NCBI GenBank assembly: GCA_017311315.1
Contig: CM029664.1
Location: 41,957,846-42,021,845 of the forward strand
DNA length: 64,000 bases
Direction of reading: 5' to 3'
Origin: Dendrocalamus latiflorus
Lineage: Eukaryota > Streptophyta > Magnoliopsida > Poales > Poaceae
Below the pieces are notes generated by a model. It did not search any database and was not told the origin of the DNA. It worked only from the letters and a program-made list of their open reading frames with translations. Position numbers and translations under genes: made by a program. Position 1 is the first letter of the stretch, and every line of letters begins with the position of its first letter. Positions 1 through 11,185 of the stretch are shown here, piece after piece.

Positions 1-379
1 TACAATTTAAAAACTAATTACTATAGTATAAACTAAAATCTATAAACCTAAAGCACAGAACAACCCAACCCTGAGCAGCGCAGCAAGCATGTTCCTGACG
101 CGCGTAGCGATTCTTGGCCGGGGTGTCGCTGGGCAGGTTGCACACTTTGTAACACGTCGCATGGTGTTGTCGGGCTCAGCACTGCGTAGGGCTATTCCTC
201 GTTTTGACTTTGCTGGGGCTGGTACAGCTGAGCTGCCTGGCCACAAGTTACCGTTGTTGCACAGCAGAAGCCAAAACGAAGTGTGGAGCTGGTCTATCAC
301 CAACCTGTAAGCTACCTCATATTGCAATCCTAGTCCGTGTTGTATGAGTAATTTAAACTTGTACTCCTACACCAAACAA
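1..379. other. No gene recognised at window start
   Basis: No family is recognisable here. Short open frames exist on both strands (roughly 40-327) but show no domain, no splice context and no similarity I recognise. The stretch ends directly at the tRNA-Asp gene. Confidence 0.4.
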
Positions 380-451
380 GTCGTTGTAGTATAGTGGTGA
401 GTATTCCCGCCTGTCACGCGGGTGACCCGGGTTCGATCCCCGGCAACGGCG
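380..451 (+). tRNA. tRNA-Asp (anticodon GTC)
   Basis: This is a complete nuclear tRNA-Asp gene, 72 nt including the discriminator base. The acceptor stem pairs 380-386 (GTCGTTG) with 444-450 (CAACGGC) using one G-U pair. The anticodon stem pairs 406-410 (CCCGC) with 418-422 (GCGGG) around the loop CTGTCAC, so the anticodon at 413-415 is GTC. The B-box core GGTTCGATCC is present in the T arm. A CAA triplet, common just upstream of plant tRNA genes, lies at 377-379. No intron and no CCA are encoded, as expected for a plant nuclear tRNA gene. Confidence 0.97.
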
Positions 452-455
452 AGAA

Positions 456-463
456 TTTTTTTT
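456..463 (+). terminator. RNA polymerase III terminator of tRNA-Asp
   Basis: A run of eight T residues begins five bases after the tRNA body, the usual stop signal for RNA polymerase III. Confidence 0.85.
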
Positions 464-1294
464 ACAAGTTCGGTCGCTCTTTGCCGAACGATGTCTTGTC
501 TCTATTTTGCTTATCTGCTTCTTTTGCTTGAAGAAGAACGGCAACTTAAGTACTTAACAAACTGCGAGTAGATGCTGCTGGTGTCTTACTTCCCTCATCT
601 TTTTTATTATATTTTTTTTAAAAGAGTATATCATGCTCAGCTTTTGCCGATTGTTGGCTTGAACATGCATGCACGCTGGCAAGTATCAACTGTAGGTCAG
701 TAGTAGCTATTGCTGTACAGAAGTACCATGAGAGGTCGCATGAAATGAAGTCAAGGCTACGACTCCCAGGTCTTCATCTGGATTGCATGTAGGACAAGTA
801 GGTTACGATGCCAGATGGTAAATAATGCTACAGCATCTGGGTCTTCCAGGTCTTGGTGCCAGGCCATCTCTGCTACAGACCTGAGACAGGTAGCAGCGAT
901 CGGTGTTCTTCCCTGGTCAGAGGCGCCTTCATGGACGGATACATACTGTTCAAACGCTGAACTGCTAGTACGAAACATCAAACATGACAGGCGGATATCG
1001 AAAGTTCAAAATGGTTAGGAAAGACTGAACTCCGGCAATGGTCATGGCCAAACAAAGCATTTTGAGAATCGAAATCATCAAGAATTTGATTTCCAGTACC
1101 GATGAAACTAGATCAACAAAACATTTCCACGGGCAACACTTGGTTTTTCAAGTTTATGGTCTATGTCTCTATGATACAACACCGGCTCTGGGAAATACAA
1201 CTGAAAACAATCCAGCAGTACAAATGGAAGAAATACCAGCAACCACAAACAAGGGTGGAGAAGATCTAATAGGTTTTAAATGGGAACGAAGGGT
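464..1294. other. Spacer between tRNA-Asp and the katanin stop codon
   Basis: I see no gene here. The part nearest 1295 should contain the 3' untranslated region of the minus-strand katanin gene. Small open frames at 757-1298 have no recognisable product. Confidence 0.4.
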
Positions 1295-4200
1295 TTAAGC
1301 AGACCCAAACTCGGCCATCCACTTCTCGTGCCGTTCTATATCAGCGGGTGAGACACTCTTCTGGACCTTGACCAGAGCTTCCTCAAAGTCGCACATGGCC
1401 ACTGGGTCCTTTGAGATCTCATCCTTCGACATGTTCTTGATCTCATCACGGGTCTTGCCTGCAATCTTTCGCCTCATACCATTCATCGAAGCATCACGGC
1501 AAACATTTGTAAGGTCATCTCCACTATAACCTTCTGTCTTCCGTGCAACTTCATCTATGTCAACACCAGCAGCTACCTGTCAATATAAAAAGGGGGTATT
1601 AGTACGCAACAGGAGATATGAAACGATAACTTATCATCAACGTAGATGACGAAGTTTTGAGTAGCGAACACTGAACAATGCTGAGATAAGTAGTCATTTT
1701 CATGTACATTTCACTCAGTAGGAAAAATAGATATTCAAAGAACAAAAGGAAGGGCCAACATATTTAGGGTATGATGCATGCATGTAGCTTATCAAAAGAT
1801 GTGATCTAGGAGATTAGAATGCATGCAAGAATGTGCATGCACAGCAAAAACAATTCATAGAGCTGTCACTGCATATGCAGTAGAAATAATTATGACATGT
1901 GCAGGCACCGCATAATTTGTTTGAAGCAGCACATAATAATCCGTGAACGAAACAAACAAAAAAATTACAAGTATAAAATGACCACACAAAAAGATGAGCA
2001 AGAAATGTATATGTATATACCTCAACTGTTCTAAGATTAATATTGATGAGCGCCTTTCTGCTTTCAAAATTTGGAAGTGGAATATAAATACGCTTCTCCA
2101 GCCTCCGCCTGGGTCAATTAAGATTTAAAGAGTTAAAAAAGTCATGTATGGCAGAAGAGAAGTAGTAAAAATAAATATTGCTTGTTATAGTAGTAGCATA
2201 TAGCTAGTGCATTGGCTGATAAAGAAATAGCCAGGTAAAATTAAATGACAAAAGCTGTAGTTGGCACTGCAGAAAATAAATGTTTATTGCATATGACAAT
2301 ATACATAGGTAAAATGGCACATTAATCTAGGAAGTGGCGTGGGAGCAGTCAAAACAGTGTCTGCACAAAGCAAGGGGCGATCTAGACATGACTCTAGCCC
2401 AAAAAGGTACCAATGGATTTAAATGTTTGTGAATGATGTAAATTGTAAAAGTATAATGTCTGCACGGCCGCAACTAGTTTCAAACAGATACTTCTATAGT
2501 CCTTCACATAAGTGTTGAGACTTGCATACTGAATTGGCTTAAACAAGATATAAATTTGTTCCTTCCAGAAAACTAGATCTAGCGCAAGGCTTATGGCTTT
2601 ATGTGTTAGACCAAGATTAGCAGGCACACAACACGTGAACAGTACCAAGAATGGTACCGTAGCAACGAGTGAACAATACCCACACGGGAGTGCTGTAACA
2701 ACGCGTGAACAGTACTGTGCAGGGGCACTTTAGCACGCTTCAAATTTGGATAGCTTGATGGCATATCGCAAATTAGAAATATGATAATTAGTTTTCTTAT
2801 TATTTGAGTTTATTTCCTTTTAGATTTATTCCATGTATTAGCGATTAGTTTTCTTAATATAGATATAGGTTTCTCAGGCGTCAAGCCTAGTCATCCCTAT
2901 AAAAAGAACAATACTATATCTATTATCATCAAGCAATAAATAAACAAAATTCTCTAGTCTTCCTCTCTTCTTCAACAAACCTCATAGTCTTAACGGCGGC
3001 ATAGGCGAGTGACCTATCCTCGGTTCTCGGACCCGTACCCAACCAACACCGACCATATCATTATGGGCCTGACCATAAGTCAAATGCTCAGGGCTCTTAA
3101 CTTACCCCATAAGCGGGGACGTGACAAATGTAGCATGAACTAAACAAAAAAGATTCTTTGCATAAAATTGAAGGAACCAAATGTACTGCATTCCTCCTCT
3201 GGCGCCTGGCAGTATCTAACTCCAATAGCAGCAAGCCAGCACCACTCAAGCAATCAAGTTCTAATGCTAAAATATCATTGGGCTATTTGAATCATCTTGT
3301 ACATATCCAGATATTAAGCCAAAAGTCCTAGTACTATCAGTAGCACCTCTAAATTAATAAAAGCAAATATGACTGGAAAGAGTTTGCCAACCTCAGTGCT
3401 TCATCAATATCCCATGGAAAGTTGGTGGCTGCCAGAACCATAACGATTTTGGGTTGACCATCTTCAGTGGTAGAGCTATTGTTTACACCATCTATCTGCA
3501 CTAGAAGTTCAGACTTCACCCTCCTCGATGATTCATGCTCACCAGAAGCTCTGAATGTTGAATGAAAAGAGAATAAATACATGGACCGATAAATCTGGGC
3601 ATAGCAGTTTCTGAACTACCGATATAGTGCTTTTTTCTATGACCACAGATTCAAGAAAAAATGAAGATCAGAATGAAAAAAAGAACTGCAAGCATTGAGA
3701 TTTTCATTTTATTTTCTTGCTGAGCTTAGTTAAAAAGGCAATAGATAAGCACAAGTTTGTTGCTTGTCTGGAAAACAGAACTATTTACCAGGCAAAACAA
3801 TGTATTCATGTTTATGGTACAAAGTGTTGGAGAAATTTCAATTGTCTTGGGTGGCATTATAGAAATTGAACAAGCATGGATGAATAGGAAAATCTATGTT
3901 CACATACCCACGAGATGTGCAGAGGGAGTCAATTTCATCAATGAAGATTGTACTTGGAGCATAGGCCCTTGCAAGATCAAATAAACAACGGACCATGCGC
4001 TCACTCTCCCCCCGCCATTTAGAAGCCAATGTTGCAGAAGAAACATTAAAGAATGTTGTGCCACATTCTGTGGCTACTGCCTTAGCTAAAAGGGTCTTTC
4101 CAGTACCTGGTGGACCAAACATAAGAACCCCTTTCCAAGGTCGACGAATACCCTGATCAGAAATAGATTCCGTATGGACACAATGAGGCTCCATAAATAT

Positions 4201-7076
4201 AGCTTTATACTGAATAAAAAGGTGACAAGAGAAAATAAAAGACTAGATGAAGATCATATGATCTTAGAAGTTCAAATTGCGGGTAGGGTGATTTGGGTGC
4301 ACAATAATTTCAAATGACATGTTCTAAATTGGTCATATTGAAGAAAAAAAACACTGATTGTGCATGTCCAGATGACTTCAAGGCAGCACCATTGCCATGC
4401 CAGATCATGTCCATGGCCATAATTTTGGCTAGCATCAAGAATGAATGAATAGAATACCAGATACTTTATTGTGGGCAAGTTTGAGGAACCCAATAGAATA
4501 GCATAGTTCAAATTTTCAAATCATTACCTGAAAATATTCAGGCATCCAGAGAGGAAGCACAACCGCTTCCTCAAGTAGTCTTTTGGCCTCACTAAGTCCT
4601 GCAACATCATCCCATCTCACTCCTGGGGTAGAATCCAGAACATCTCTTTCAAGCATGGCAGCTAAGTCCATATCTGGTCCTTCATACTGTCCCTTCTTGG
4701 ACTTGCCTTCTTCAGCATCGCTACTCTGCAAGGAAAGAATCGGGGGAAAAAAGATTCCACGAAATTTCAATGTCATACTCATACATAAGTACTTTGTAGT
4801 TACCTATCATCAAGCAAAAGGATGAGACATGCAACCCAACAAGAGATAGGCAAAATATTGCACATACTGTATACATACAGATAGGCAAAATATTGTACAT
4901 ACTGTACACATGCAGATTCCAGAGCCCTAATTTGGAATATAACAATAGAGGCTCTCCCTTTTCAGTACAAGGTTGCTTTTAAGTTGGCATTTTCAACATC
5001 ATTATCATTGAGTACACCATCATACTGTGCATATGATGCATACACTGCAGCACAGCAGGGAACTAGGGATTGATGGATGATGGTGATGTTCCTCCAGTGG
5101 AGTTAAAAAAGGCGTCATAGACCCCCAAAAAAAAGCATGTTTTCTCAGTATGCTAAACTAAATAATTTAGGGACAAATGGAGAACCCAGGTCTACATATT
5201 TAAGAATAGCTGCTACAAAAAAAAAAAAAGGTAAGTTGGACTAAATGGCATTATGTGATTAACTTCAGCAGTACCTCATATAAAATTGTTAACTCTACTT
5301 TGTATACACAAATAAAGTATGCTAGAAATAATTGATGTAGCCACATTCTGCAATCTACACACATACAAGAACTAATTGTAAAAGAAGTGTGTATTCCAGA
5401 TGATGTCATGAAGCTATTTTGTTGCACTAGGCAGAAAGATAGGTAAATACTGCCAAAAGAAAAACCAGCACTAAAACATAAGTAGAAGTTGCATTTTTTA
5501 CTACACCAATGCATATAGAAGGAACTAATAACACCAACACAATATATTTGCTCAAACAAAGAATTTTGAATTAAAGAACACTTGCTTGACAGAAATTACC
5601 GCTGAATCAGCCTTGCTTGAACTGGATTTTCCTTTCCTCCCGCCAGTGCCAGAGGCAGTTGATGCTCTTATCCCAGAGCTTCCTTTGCTCCCATTAGGTT
5701 TTGCGCCACGGCTAGGTGTTCCAGTCCTTGATGGACCTCGTGCCCATGCTCCATCTTGGGAAGATTTTCTCGTACTAGGTTGACCTCTTGTTGACCTTCG
5801 GTTTGGTGTATCTCTTGGAGGTGCCCACACATCAGGATCGTCAAAGGGTGCTGGCGACGATGTTGGATACTCGTCCAATGGTTGGAAAACAAATGATTTA
5901 TTAGAGTGAATAGGAGGTGACGAGGACCGCCTTGTCCCAGGAGCTTCTTTAAAGGACTTTAATTGGGCATCTAGCTGTTTCACAATTTCTACTTCTTCAC
6001 AGATAGCTTTCTTACAGTTCATCCATTTTGTGCGAATCAGAGCATCATCCAAAGTAGTGAGGTGCCTGCATGATCAAGACTAACATGAAACACAACAGGG
6101 AAAATACATTTTTCATTCTGCCTTCAAATATTTAGTTAATCACTAAATGAACAAGAACGTGAGACTCTTTTTCTTTCTCAAACATGGTCCGTGAAAGGCT
6201 GAACTCTGATGTGAATTCATTAATCTAATGAGAACACACCACTATGCTTTTGAAATTTGCCAACATCTAATAAAGCTGGTTATCGTTAAACAAAGCCGAA
6301 AGCTGCCTGCTCCGTGACCAAATATGACTTCAAATCCAGAGCACTTGACGTTACATACATTGCCTGATAAGCTGAAGCACCCAAATCACAAACCCCAGTT
6401 GCTGTGACACTTTCAACACTCCTAAATCTAAAACCATACCAAACCCAGCTATCGATTAAAATTTTGCTAAATTTACACCAAAATCAGATTACGTAATTAG
6501 ATCTACAAACATACCAAACCCAGCTATCGATCAAAATTTTACTAAATTTACACCAAAATCAGATTACGTAATTAGATCTAAAAACATACCAAACCCAGCT
6601 ATCGATCAAAATTTTACTAAAGTTACACCAAAATCAGTTACCTAATTAGAGCCATATGGCGCAGCCATATGACGCCAAATCAGTGCAAACAGACGATAGT
6701 TTTCCCAACACCAAAATAGTGATAAACTTAACAACACAATGATATCCGCAGAGCAAAATTACTAGAATCGGCAGTAGCGCAGCAGTCAAACGGCTCATTC
6801 CCGGACAAACCCACAGCCGCACGGCCAAATGCGCAGATCCGAACGGGTCGGACGTCGCAAATTACACCCAATCGGAACACTATACACGCCTAACCACAAG
6901 CGAATCTAGAGGGAGAGGGTTGGGATGCCGGGGGCCTGGGGCCTGGGGGCTACTCACTTGTTGATCTGGGCGATGGCGCCGTCGAAGAAGATGATGGATG
7001 TGTCGTAGAGGCCCTCGAGCGCGTAGTCGCGCGCGAGCTTGATGTGGTCCTGCAGTCCCGCGAGGGCGTTCACCAT
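1295..7076 (-). CDS. KTN1: Katanin p60 ATPase-containing subunit A1
   Basis: This is the catalytic subunit of katanin, an AAA ATPase that severs cortical microtubules and so controls cell-wall alignment and cell elongation. Coding exons on the minus strand are 7076-6958, 6065-5600, 4725-4528, 4152-3908, 3550-3392, 2108-2021 and 1576-1295. All introns are GT-AG, and the 1,557 coding bases give 518 residues in one frame, close to the known plant length. The N-terminal microtubule-interacting helical region (residues 1 to about 75) precedes a Ser/Pro-rich linker. The Walker A motif GPPGTGKT is at about 274-281 and the Walker B motif FIDEID at about 331-336. The C-terminal Vps4-type helix ends in AEFGSA. 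The chosen ATG begins MVNALAGLQDH, which matches plant katanins; an upstream in-frame start would add an unconserved leader. No lesions are visible. In rice this gene is known as DGL1. Confidence 0.97.
2600..3125 (+). repeat. LTR-like insertion in a katanin intron (probable solo LTR)
   Basis: The intron between the exons at 3392 and 2108 contains a block that reads like a plant LTR on the plus strand. It has GTGAACAGTA-type repeats near 2636-2720, a TATA-like CCTATAAAAAG near 2898 and a leader with CAAGCAATAAATAA. It ends near GGGGACGTGACA (about 3125). No coding region or second copy is present. I could not fix both ends or find a clear target duplication, so the limits are approximate. Confidence 0.45.
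6431..6652. repeat. Three tandem copies of a ~77-bp unit in katanin intron 1
   Basis: The unit begins with ACCAAACCCAGCTATCGAT at about 6438, 6513 and 6591 and continues through ACACCAAAATCAGATTACG. Copies one and two, and two and three, differ at only a few bases. The third copy decays at its end (GTTACCTAATTAG). It lies wholly inside the first intron. Confidence 0.85.
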
Positions 7077-7965
7077 CTCCGCTGCCGCCGCCTCCTGCGA
7101 GATCCGGGGCAAGGGTTTCGCTCGGAACGCGCGGGTGGGAGGAGACGCACGGCTCAATGGAGAAGACGAGAGGCAGCTGTCGTGTACTGTTGTGGCTTCG
7201 TCTGGTTCGAAATTTTTGGGGACGACGGAGTGGAGGTTACCGACGCGTCCACAGCCTCGCTACGGTGACGCTGACACTCGAGCAGCCACTGTCAATGTCC
7301 AATGGACCACCGTTCCATTTCAACACCACCCGTCCCTTTCCCTTCGGATGCATCACTTCCGTTTCAACACCACCCGTCCCTTCCTTTCGGATTCATCACT
7401 TGCGGTTGCTGCTTGCTAGTCTCAATGACAGCCGACTGTATCGCGTGTGGAGGGTCCGATTGCTTTTCTTTTACTCAAATTAGTTACTTGTTCGTGTGTT
7501 AGGATAGATAAAAAGAAACCTATCATTCCAATATATTGAATCATTACATGTACATACATCACGATAAATTAAAAGAATACTATTATTTTAATATGTCGAA
7601 CCACCGTGACCAGCCTCAGCCAACACTTGCCATCGGCTCCGTCACGGCGCCCAGCGAAGCTCTTCTATAGCACATGTCACACCTTGTATCACCTTACTTA
7701 GCATGCACCATGTCCTTATTCTAGCACCACGTCAAAATTTTAAACCCACTGGATCAGCTATAATAGATAATATTATTATCACCTCTTAGTTTAAATATTC
7801 ATCGTCTAAAAATAAAAACTATGCTAAAAAGATCGCATAAAACTAATAAATATATTGTGTTACATAATAGTTTACCATTCCAAAAGAATCTCAGTAAATC
7901 ATGTCCATTCAAATAGCTGACTACTCGAATTTAAAAATATAAAGGTACATGCACACAAAATCTTG
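7077..7965. other. Katanin 5' flank, no other gene seen
   Basis: The stretch to about 7160 should hold the katanin 5' untranslated region. The short phrase CAACACCACCCGTCCCTT repeats near 7321 and 7366. No promoter element could be placed with confidence, and the rest is AT-rich DNA without a recognisable gene. Confidence 0.4.
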
Positions 7966-8246
7966 GTGGTGATCAACTCGGCTTAAAAGCTCATGGCTTA
8001 TGGCTGAAAATACTGTAGCTGGCTGAAAAAAGCACTGTAGCTGACAGAGGTTTATTTCGCATAATTAAATTTAAAAAAATTTAAAAATATAAAAAATATG
8101 TTAGCCCATTACGTATAATACAAACAAATACGGGGAAAAAAAGAACCGGCAAAAAGCTCAACAAAAAGCCAAAAGTTCAGAAAAAGACGAAATTTATGAA
8201 TAGTGCAAAATAAGCCAGAAGCCATAAGCCATAAGCCGAGTTGATT
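7966..8246. mobile_element. MITE, copy 1 of a family with a second copy at 24715
   Basis: This is a short non-coding element with terminal inverted repeats. The left end ATCAACTCGGCTTAAAAGC... is mirrored by the right end ...AAGCCGAGTTGAT, with about 30 bp of imperfect pairing rich in GGCTTATGGCT motifs. The interior shares long near-identical blocks with 24715-24997, such as TACGTATAATACAAACAAATACG versus the GCGTATAATAC form. The element could be hAT-like, but I could not settle a target duplication. Confidence 0.75.
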
Positions 8247-10036
8247 ACAGCTTATGTTGACTATAACACTACACACAAACAAGCCAATAGCATTGAGAAA
8301 CTAATAACAATAGGACCAAATGCTGTCACCAACTCGGTTCTTCAATTGTAGTCTGTTTTTACTTGCCAAATTCGTATGTTTGTTGCTGCTAAGCACATCT
8401 AAAAGGATCAGTCTCAATCGGCTATATTTTGAGATGACATTTAACCATCTTAATGTTTCCTCTATAAGATAGATTATTCCTTTTTTTTGCATTAAAGCGT
8501 TATATGATGAAGCTACAGATAAACACAAATTGATTAGATTCAGCGAATAAAGAAATGAAAATATTTGATTATAGATCATGCGGTACGTTGCGCATGGACA
8601 CATAATATGAACTGTACAATGTTGCAATAGCTCACATTTTTATCTTGATAACCCTATCTTGTACAAATACATAAAAAGGCTATGTAGAATAGTGGACTAG
8701 CTATATACGCCGATGATCAAATGCTAAACGCAAGCCACCTTTTGTGCGGAATAAAATAGAACAACAAATATAGCAATTTGTTTTGTATATAAAGGAAGTT
8801 TGTATCTCTGCGTATCTTTAGACATCACAGGTATAATAATCAACAAAAAGGGGTTTTGTTGGAGCCATTCTCTCGTAGCCAATGGTAGTGCTGAGGGCTG
8901 ATGGTACAAGCGAGCCTTGAAAAGTCTTTCTTGATTTCATTGGGGCTCACAGCTGAAGCTCAGGCTTTTGTTAGTGTATGCATAAAGGTGTAAAACATAT
9001 CCACACAGCTAGTAAAAACAGTCAGCTATTGTAAAATCGACCAACTGAAATACAAATGATGTTACTATGCTATTTAAGGTTCTTTGGCTATGGGCATGGT
9101 AATCTGTCCCTATGAAAAAGTAAAAAAGAAGGAAGAATTACGTATCTCTAGAAAAGGAACAAAAAGAAATACACATGTTAACTAATGAGACTATGCTCTT
9201 TTTCGTATCTTTAGAAAAGGAACAAAAAGAAATACACATGTTAACTAATGAGACTATGCTCTTTTTTCATGGCACTATGGTAATGAAGATTTACCTCCGC
9301 ATACCACATCTTGCTTATTTGACTCTCCCGCCTCCTTTTTCCTCCCTTGCCTCCTTTTTCCTCTTGATGAAATAGATGTATGCAATTCAGGGCAGCATCA
9401 CATGCACCCTCGAAAGCTACGATGTTCATTGCTATTTATGTAGTTTTGTTTCATTTGAATTAAATTGCTGTTGATCTAAAAACATAGTCATATGTGTTAC
9501 CACTAACTACAATCATAGCCACAATAGCTATAGCTTTGCAACTCCCATATGATCCATGAATGACCTACAACAAACAAACATGGATTCTTTGATACTATAC
9601 ATCTATCCAAATTTGTAAATTATCCAACTATCATTGAGCACCCATGACAATAAGAATCATAGAGGCAAGATTAAAACATAGATAAAATGAGAGTTCACAC
9701 CCAAAGTATCCTGAACCATTGCTACGATAAAAGGAAATAACAGTGTTTACCCTATAAGGTCTCTCCCAAATTGGTACCTCGCTGAGACATCCCTTTGAGC
9801 AGCTGGTCGAAAAATCAGAGTCGTTGGGGGGGGGGGGGAGGACTTAGGAGGGTGTGGTTTGGGAGGAGGGCAGTGCGGCCAGGGAGGGATGCATGAGTAA
9901 GTCATTGGCGTTGAATCGGGATCGCCATTCGCAAGAGAAGACTAGGAGGGGAGAAGGCTGAACCGTGTGAGGGAATCATGCGGGGCTGATGGCCACTCAT
10001 TGGCATGCGAATTTATTAGGTGGGGTGGGAGGGGAG
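8247..10036. other. Intergenic DNA without a recognisable gene
   Basis: No conserved coding segment is seen on either strand. It contains one tandem duplication (listed separately) and a long G run near 9829. The right edge is the insertion site of the plant-mobile-domain element. Confidence 0.4.
9140..9267. repeat. Direct tandem duplication, ~66-bp unit, two copies
   Basis: The block CGTATCTTTAGAAAAGGAAC...GAGACTATGCTCTTTTT occurs twice in immediate succession with almost no differences (CTCTAG versus CTTTAG). The low divergence suggests a recent slip or unequal exchange. Confidence 0.9.
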
Positions 10037-10046
10037 GAATATCGCA

Positions 10047-10181
10047 GAATTTTTTGTACGGATAATCCATTTTTTATTCGAAATTACATAAATATACCCG
10101 CGGGAAATTTTTTTGCAAAAATAGGCTCCAGTCGCCTAATGGTTGGGCGACTGGAGACTTTCGCCCAACCAGACCGCGACA
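10047..10181 (+). repeat. Left terminal inverted repeat of the PMD element
   Basis: It starts GAATTTTTTGTACGGATAAT and includes CCCGCGGG and a hairpin with AGTCGCCTAATGG. It pairs with 14327-14461. Confidence 0.95.
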
Positions 10182-10305
10182 GCTGGAGAGTCTACGAACG
10201 GTTGGGCGATTAATTGCAGTCGCCCAACCGTTGGGCGCCTTCAATGTAGTCGCCGAACGGTTCGGCGACTGCGATTCAGTCGCCCAACGGTTCGGCGACT
10301 GAAGG
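10128..10305. repeat. Left array of small hairpins built on AGTCGCC(N)AAC
   Basis: A series of short palindromes follows the left end, for example 10128-10154 (CAGTCGCCTAATGG paired with GGGCGACTG). Further ones near 10222-10305 use AGTCGCC and GGCGACT arms around AACGGTT. They are candidate binding sites for the mobilising transposase, which is inference. Confidence 0.8.
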
Positions 10306-10479
10306 TGGGATATAAGGCCGCGCTCGGCGACGACGAAGCGCCGCACTGTTCTTCCGTTCGGCCAGCGCAGAGAAGAGAGGGAAAAGAGGGAGAGGGAGAG
10401 GAGAAGAGGAGGGGGAGGAGGAGAAGGAGTGCGCGTTTTTCAGGTAAGTTTTTGGTGTTATATTTTTTTGTTAGTGTAG

Positions 10480-11165
10480 AAGATTAGTTTAGAAAATGTA
10501 GTGTAGAAAATTAGTTTAGAAATATAGTTTAGAAAATGTAGTCTAGAAAATTAGTTTAGAAAATTAGTTTAGAAAATATAGTTTAGAAAATTAGTTTAGA
10601 AAATGTAGTCTAGAAAATTAGTTTAGAAATATAGTTTCAAAAATTAGTTTAGAAAATATAGTCTAGAAAATTAGTTTAGAAAATGTAGTCTAGAAAATTA
10701 GTTTAGAAAATGTAGTCTAGAAAATTAGTTTAGAAAATGTAGTCTAGAAAATTAGTTTAGAAATATAGTTTAGAAAATTAGTTTAGAAAATGTAGTCTAG
10801 AAAATTAGTTTAGAAAATGTAGTTTAGAAATTTAGTTTACAAATTTAATTTTCAAATTTTGTTTAGTAAATATAGTTTAGAAATTTAGTTTACAAAATGT
10901 ATAAACTAAATTTTGTATACCATTTATAATGCATTATTGTACAAAAAATAGTATTTAAATGTACATGTACAAAATTTAATGTTGCAATTATTGTACAAAT
11001 TTAGATGTAGAAAATTTAGTGTTGAAATTTACATGTAGAAAATGTAATGTTGAAATTATTGTACAAATTTAGATGTAGAAAATTTAGTGTTGAAATTTAG
11101 ATGTAGAAAATTTAATGTTGCAATTCTTATACAAATTTAGATGTAGAACATTGAATGTTGAAATT
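10480..11165. repeat. Degenerate tandem repeats in the leader intron of the PMD gene
   Basis: From about 10480 to 10900 a roughly 27-bp unit is repeated many times (AGAAAATTAGTTTAGAAAATG plus TAGTCT). From about 10985 to 11165 a related longer unit (AAATTTAGATGTAGAAAATTTA) repeats. The array fills the intron between the donor at 10444 and the acceptor at 11184. Confidence 0.85.
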
Positions 11166-11185
11166 ATTGTACAAATTTTCCAGGT

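Noticed and set aside
40..327. Overlapping 73-95 codon open frames on both strands at the window start
   Set aside because: There is no recognisable domain, no splice or promoter context and no family similarity, so they are treated as chance.
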